From the NCBI GenBank assembly GCA_016183765.1, contig JACPEA010000010.1, positions 62,001 through 126,000 on the forward strand: 64,000 nt of DNA, written 5' to 3'. Shown here piece after piece: positions 61,501 to 64,000 of this stretch. Origin of the DNA: Bacteroidota bacterium (GTDB lineage Bacteria > Bacteroidota > Bacteroidia > Chitinophagales > Chitinophagaceae). Within the stretch, counting starts at the first letter, position 1; each line of letters begins with the position of its first letter. The notes beneath the pieces were generated by a model. It saw only the letters and a program-made list of their open reading frames with translations. It had not been told where the DNA came from and made no database searches. A program made the translations under genes and the position numbers.

Positions 61501-62806
61501 GCACGTTCACTGAGAGAAAACCGGCCTGGGGGTTAAAATAATATTCTGAGGGATTGAGCTTGCGCGCAAAGGTCTTTTCATAATCATCCACCGGCCGCAG
61601 ACCCTTTGCCAATAAAAGAGAATTGATGGCAGCGGGATTTCTCGACATGGGATTACCCGCCAGCGAAGCATACAGGTCATTCACACCATTGGCAGGTAAT
61701 GGGGAAGTAGTTAAAGAACGTACGGATGGATTATAGGGTTTTGATTCTGCCAGGTCCATCAATCCCACAATATCCCTTGCATCGGTGGTGGCCCCCGTCC
61801 GGTTGGTCACCCATACTTCCATTTTCTGTATCTGTACCTGCGAGTTGACCACTGGCAGGTTTGACATGGTCTTGTTATAGGTATCCCGGAAGTATTGTCC
61901 CAACAGGAAGTGCCGGTTCTCTTCATAATCGTCCAGCCGTTTCTGGAAGTTGGTAGTGGCGGCGCCACCTTGCAATCCTACCGACTGGCGTGTTGACCGC
62001 TGATTGGCAATGGCTCCTGTAACAAATAATTTACCGAACTGCAACTGCGCTTTGATACCAAACAGGTTCTGTGCACTGGGCATGAGCGTGCTTCTCGACT
62101 GGAAAGAGATATTACCTGCTTCCAGACTTTTGATGATCTCATCGTCCATGCCTTTGTAGTCCAGCTTCAGCTGGTTATCAAAGCCGAAATTGGACAGCGT
62201 ATTATAGTTGATGGGGAATTTCAGTTTCTCGCCGATATTGGCATTCACATTAAGTTTGGCGTTCATGTCAAAATCAAACCCGCCATTCCTTCTCGCCCGT
62301 TCGGGCAGTGTCGGGTTCTTGATATTCTGGCCCTGGTATCCCGCCATAATGTTTACTTCACCGGTTGGCCTGATATCAACCTTCAGTCCATTCCCTGAAG
62401 TCCCAAATATGCGATCAAACAGTTTGTCATAGACCTGCATTTTAGGTCTGGGTGATTTCAGGTTCAGTGTGGTCAATGCCGCAGCCCTTTTCTTGAAATA
62501 ATCCGTTTCCGCTTTTCTCGACTGGATACGCCAGAACTCGTCATAGCTAAGTGATGTAGGCGTACGGTAATACTTGCTACCGATCTTTTCGATCACATAG
62601 TATTGCCTGGTTTTGGGATCGTATTCGATCTCGCGCTTAATCAGTGGGCTTTCGCGGAGATCAAAGGGGTTTTTGCTCTGGTTAGACAAAGGATCGCCTC
62701 TTCTGTCACTGATGGGATAGTGCACAGAATCTTTCTGCTGCGCAAAAACGCTGGTCGCAGCTTGCAACAGCAACAGGGCTATCAGTAGATGACGAATAAC
62801 TCTCAA
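55538..62806 (-). CDS. sprA: SprA, type IX secretion outer-membrane translocon
   Basis: This 2422-residue outer-membrane protein forms the giant beta-barrel through which the type IX system exports proteins; it is needed for gliding in related species. It has a signal peptide (HLLIALLLLQAATSVFAQ) after an unusual TTG start at 62806. N-terminal marks include DYFKKRAAALTTLNLKSPRP and GSGGN-like plug segments. Many strand repeats run through the length, with NFDFSYSYSQ and RSTEWIFGAGLRKKG near the C-terminus. Size fits SprA/Sov proteins. It lies 73 bp after ruvA in the same direction, an order I recall as recurrent in Bacteroidota. Confidence 0.94.
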   Translation of the reverse strand: MRVIRHLLIALLLLQAATSVFAQQKDSVHYPISDRRGDPLSNQSKNPFDLRESPLIKREIEYDPKTRQYYVIEKIGSKYYRTPTSLSYDEFWRIQSRKAETDYFKKRAAALTTLNLKSPRPKMQVYDKLFDRIFGTSGNGLKVDIRPTGEVNIMAGYQGQNIKNPTLPERARRNGGFDFDMNAKLNVNANIGEKLKFPINYNTLSNFGFDNQLKLDYKGMDDEIIKSLEAGNISFQSRSTLMPSAQNLFGIKAQLQFGKLFVTGAIANQRSTRQSVGLQGGAATTNFQKRLDDYEENRHFLLGQYFRDTYNKTMSNLPVVNSQVQIQKMEVWVTNRTGATTDARDIVGLMDLAESKPYNPSVRSLTTSPLPANGVNDLYASLAGNPMSRNPAAINSLLLAKGLRPVDDYEKTFARKLNPSEYYFNPQAGFLSVNVQLQSDEVLAVAYQYTFNGQVFQVGELSQDVALDSTRGVQKVLFLKLLKATSQRVELPTWGWMMKNVYALDLFGGIQRDGFQLNVLYEEPSGGLKRYLPESSPAVDGKSLLRILNLDRLNNRNDPQPDGVFDYVDGFTILPQMGRVIFPVLEPFGRDLDTMAFAGQSTAMKKKYVYYQLYDSIKAIAQTYANLNRFVMQGQVKGSAGGSEINLNAFNIPPGSVTVTAGGQILREGLDYSIDYNLGVVKILNAGILSSNIPVKVSYENNAGFGIQQRNFTGLRLDYVANKKLTLGTTFMRLSERPFFTKMGYGDDPIRNSMYGFDVSYRSELPGLTRLLDKLPFYSTKAKSSITAYGEAAVLKPGHPSQIGSGENGLIFVDDFEGTRTSIDLRFPLVAWALASTPQGNPKFPEATLNDSVDYNYNRAKLAWYNIEPNLQDKNSPNNPLRRNLAELSDPRVRQVFTNELFPQRTTNITDVQASTFDLAYYPSEKGPYNFETRRTELDANGNLVRPASRWGGLMRSIDQTDFETGNIEYIEFWMQNPFIKNPTSKGGKMFLNLGNISEDILKDGKRFYENGMNTPNIPSAVDSTNTWGKTPVNPIQITQAFSNDPNDRPYQDVGLDGLDDDAERRKKRYVLNKLAANFGTASPVYQKALADPAGDNYKWYRDPGFDPLGTGILGRYKNFNNPQGNSPIATTGGQFTSAATLYPDNEDLNRDNTLNETESYYEYQIELKPGMAVGATPYITDKRTVSVNSADGIRRTEDWFLFRIPIKGYARKIGSIPDFKSIRFARLYLTDFEDSVVLRLARLDLVRNQWRQFIYNIDTTGSYTPINNSGGTSLNTLAVNLEENSSRQPVNYLMPPGVERVQLLSNNGVNLQQNEQAMSLKIRNLLSGDSRGVFKTMNLDIRQFGKLSMYVHAESVPGERPLKDNEMNAVIRIGQDFLNNYYEIKIPLKITAPGTYPRGQEDKVWPAVNNLDISLRSLIDLKLKRNNSGASVTRIFRTVLDNKTISIMGNPNLGEVRGILFAIENPLQQDGAIVNTEVWANELRLSQLDENGGWAALGRVDLTLADLGTLTVSANTHTQGFGTIEQRVNERAKENLLQFDAAASIDAGKLLPKQARISLPVYASINRTVLTPQFDPYDLDVRYKDKLNAASKDKRDSIRNAALDQTTIKTINFTNVRILPGKAKPGLLNISNFDFSYSYSQITQTNPVILQNSVTRQRGGLGYTYVGSSSYIEPFSKIIRTQTPWLALFREFNFNLKPSFLSFRADINRQFGEFIPRIVNTIDSKVERVDTTYDKYFTFDRYYGLRWDLSRSLNLDFTATNNARIDEPYGRLNTQAKKDTVRNNLFKGGRNTLYQQKATLGYTLPLSKFPLTDWINARYTYGTSYNWIGASRLALNLGNTIENSQENSLTAQFNFANLYNKSKWLRALDNIPSPKPKPDPNRPAEVKDTRKNALGTEIPTKAEVVKGLKGKQRREALKKWRKMKRDARIAERLLKGNESIELNGFTRTVGKLITMVRNVNVQYTENYRSRLPGYMDSTRFMGQNWGSMAPGLDYVFGKQPDSNWLNKKAAQGLITRDSTFNFLFRQSFEQRFSITAQLEPIRELVIDVNLDKTFTKEYSELYKDTTGRSGLRHLNPLASGGFSVSYISFNTLFGQQNPNEISQTFQSFEDNRLVVSKRVAEQNPYWQQLPAGQKFAADGYAAGYGRYAQDVLVPAFLAAYTKKDPNTIPLIRQSNAKISSNPFSGILPKPNWKMTYTGLSKYPALASVFSNIVITHGYNGNLSMNSFNSALLYQDPFRFNAPGFIDTVSGNYIPYFLVPNITIKEGFEPLIGIDVTTVDQLNVKFEYRKSRQLSLSLIDYQLSESRSTEWIFGAGLRKKGVNLPFILPGGKGKKLQNDLNIRLDLSMRDVATSNSRLDQANAYGTGGQKEISIQPSIDYVLNNRINIKLFFDQRKVIPYISTSAPITNTKAGINIRISLAQ

Positions 62807-62879
62807 ACAGTTACGCTTGGTTAGGTAAAAGTGGGACGATAATACAAAAAATGGTTAGGTAGAAAATAGAAACAATAGA

Positions 62880-63467
62880 CTATACATTTTTGAGTGCGTG
62901 TTTAATGATATCCTCCAGCGACATATCCTGTGTTTGTGCTGCCAGGGTCTTTTTCACGGCCTGTTCTGCCATGGCTTTGCCGATACCCAGTGCCACCAGC
63001 GCGTTCACCGCATCTGCATCCACCGACTGGAAACCGGTCACCTGCGGTGCAGTGGGGTCCAGCGGAAGTTTACCCAGTTTATCCCTCAGTTCCACGATTA
63101 GCCTTTCTGCCGATTTCTTTCCAATACCCTTGATACCTTCCAGTTGCCGGGTGTTGCCTTGTACAATGGCCCTGGCAATTTCATCTGGACGCATCCCGGA
63201 CAGCATCATACGGGCGGTAGCTGCGCCCACACCGGATACGCTGATCAGGTGCAGGAACATTTCTTTCTCGGCCCATTCAGCAAAACCAAACAGGGTCTGG
63301 GCGTTTTCCGTAATATGCAGGTACGTGAACAGCTGACCACTTTCCTTATTACTGATGGCCGAATAAGTGTTCAGGCTCACCTGTAACTCATATCCCACCC
63401 CATTTACATCCACCACCACCCGGGCGGGGGTTTTTACAGCAAAATTTCCTCTTACAAAAGCGATCAT
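62880..63467 (-). CDS. ruvA: Holliday junction DNA helicase subunit RuvA
   Basis: This 195-residue protein is one subunit of the tetrameric platform that holds Holliday junctions for RuvB. Domain I (1-63) has VVVDVNGVGYELQVSLNTYSA; domain II has the two HhH motifs LISVSGVGAATARMML and GIKGIGKKSAERLIVEL; domain III (about 150-195) ends EDIIKHALKNV. All domains are complete. It is the first gene of the ruvA-sprA transcript, with a well-formed promoter just upstream. Confidence 0.96.
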   Translation of the reverse strand: MIAFVRGNFAVKTPARVVVDVNGVGYELQVSLNTYSAISNKESGQLFTYLHITENAQTLFGFAEWAEKEMFLHLISVSGVGAATARMMLSGMRPDEIARAIVQGNTRQLEGIKGIGKKSAERLIVELRDKLGKLPLDPTAPQVTGFQSVDADAVNALVALGIGKAMAEQAVKKTLAAQTQDMSLEDIIKHALKNV

Positions 63468-63475
63468 AGCTTTTT

Positions 63476-63504
63476 CAAAAATATGTTAAAAAACCTTGCT
63501 ACAA
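63476..63504 (-). promoter_or_regulatory. Promoter of ruvA-sprA
   Basis: On the minus strand TTG (63504-63502) and TATTTTTG (63483-63476) are separated by 18 bp. The -7 box ends 8 bp before the ruvA ATG, so the leader is only a few bases. Confidence 0.65.
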
Positions 63505-63676
63505 CTAACTTTATTGCCCCTAAAAGACATGTATCAGCCCCCTTAACCGGTCGGAACTGCCGGATCGCCGGTCCGCTAACAGTTGTTAGAATCCAATGAA
63601 TTTCACTGGCGGGCAGTCCCATGTGTAAGATAATTTGGAAATCTTATGGATATTTGCGCCAATCTTAGCAAAATCT

Positions 63677-64000
63677 ATGGACAAAATCAGAGCAGCGATT
63701 ACCGGTGTAGGCGGCTATGTACCAGAAACCAAACTCACCAATTTCGACCTCGAAAAAATGGTGGATACCAACGATGAATGGATACGTACCCGAACCGGTA
63801 TTGAAGAAAGAAGAATTTTAAAAGAGCCCGGCATGGGCAGCAGCGATATGGCTGTACCGGCCGTACAGGAACTCCTCCGGAAAAAAGGCCTTGCCCCGAC
63901 AGATATAGACTGTTTGATCTGCGCCACCGTTACCCCGGATATGGTTTTCCCGGCAACCGCCAATATCATCTGTGATAAGATCGGCGCCACCAATGCCTGG
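63677..64000 (+). CDS. fabH: 3-oxoacyl-ACP synthase III (KAS III), partial
   Basis: The first 108 codons of FabH run off the window edge in frame. The N-terminus ITGVGGYVPETKLTN, the segment DTNDEWIRTRTGIEERRI and CATVTPDMVFPATA are the family pattern. The window ends just before the catalytic Cys (near residue 112 in E. coli). The enzyme starts fatty acid synthesis by joining acetyl- or branched acyl-CoA to malonyl-ACP. It is divergent from ruvA, and the 209-bp gap shows only the ruvA promoter and nothing else identifiable. Confidence 0.93.
   Translation, partial: MDKIRAAITGVGGYVPETKLTNFDLEKMVDTNDEWIRTRTGIEERRILKEPGMGSSDMAVPAVQELLRKKGLAPTDIDCLICATVTPDMVFPATANIICDKIGATNAW

Noticed and set aside
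55722-62788. Many long open frames opposite sprA
   Set aside because: They are antisense shadows of a long GC-biased reading frame and have no starts, motifs or regulatory signals of their own.
1-64000. CRISPR array or insertion sequence
   Set aside because: No regularly spaced 25-40 bp repeats, no cas genes and no transposase were seen. The only tandem arrays are the short simple repeats listed.

Overview
The window is chromosomal DNA of a Bacteroidota, most likely a member of the Chitinophagaceae (an inference from gene content, not from a database match). Supporting signs are a full-length sprA (type IX secretion translocon) behind ruvA, a DUF3127 gene, a HipA_2/DUF3037 pair, a DUF6660 gene at the head of a metal-efflux operon, many Bacteroidota-type -7 boxes (TAnnTTTG) lying only a few bases before start codons, and few recognisable Shine-Dalgarno sites.

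Layout. Bases 1-20562 are core chromosome: a lipoprotein, an MFS carrier, aspS, rarA, a pentameric ligand-gated channel homologue, an FAD oxidoreductase, a GNAT enzyme and uvrA. They also hold a methionine block (SAM-I riboswitch, trans-sulfuration enzyme, homoserine dehydrogenase), a PAP2 phosphatase, an M28 peptidase and a HipA_2-DUF3037-PfkB cluster.

Bases 20566-43903 are an AT-richer integrative mobilizable island. It is inserted in the 3' end of a tRNA-Pro gene and bounded by a 23-bp direct repeat. The left end carries the tyrosine integrase and a gene of unknown function. The middle is a metal-handling load: a Cys-rich four-helix copper binder, DUF1345, a decayed ZIP transporter, MgtC, a DUF305 lipoprotein, a P1B ATPase with a His/Asp-rich N-terminus, two UreH-like carriers, CzcB, a CzcA-TolC fusion and DUF6660. 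The right part is a mobilization block (excisionase-like HTH, two MobC-like proteins, Toprim primase, MobP-type relaxase, coiled-coil membrane protein) followed by a DUF6922/AbiEii toxin-antitoxin-like pair.

Bases 43882-64000 return to the core: tRNA-Pro, tRNA-Ser, dnaA with paired DnaA boxes, a 5'-nucleotidase split over two genes, DUF3127 with an SSB-like tail, and an FAD protein. These are followed by a candidate structured RNA on the minus strand, a membrane protein/histidine kinase/LuxR regulator operon, a zinc-dependent phospholipase-like protein, an ABC exporter, ruvA-sprA and the 5' part of fabH.

The most rewarding points are: the tRNA-Pro whose CCA and terminator were left at the far end of the island; the SAM riboswitch whose terminator/antiterminator switch can be read directly; the candidate RNA at 49632-49830, whose stems pair better on the minus strand; the mobilization inverted repeats; the internal signal peptide in the CzcA-TolC fusion; and the ZIP pseudogene broken by two TGA codons and one missing base.
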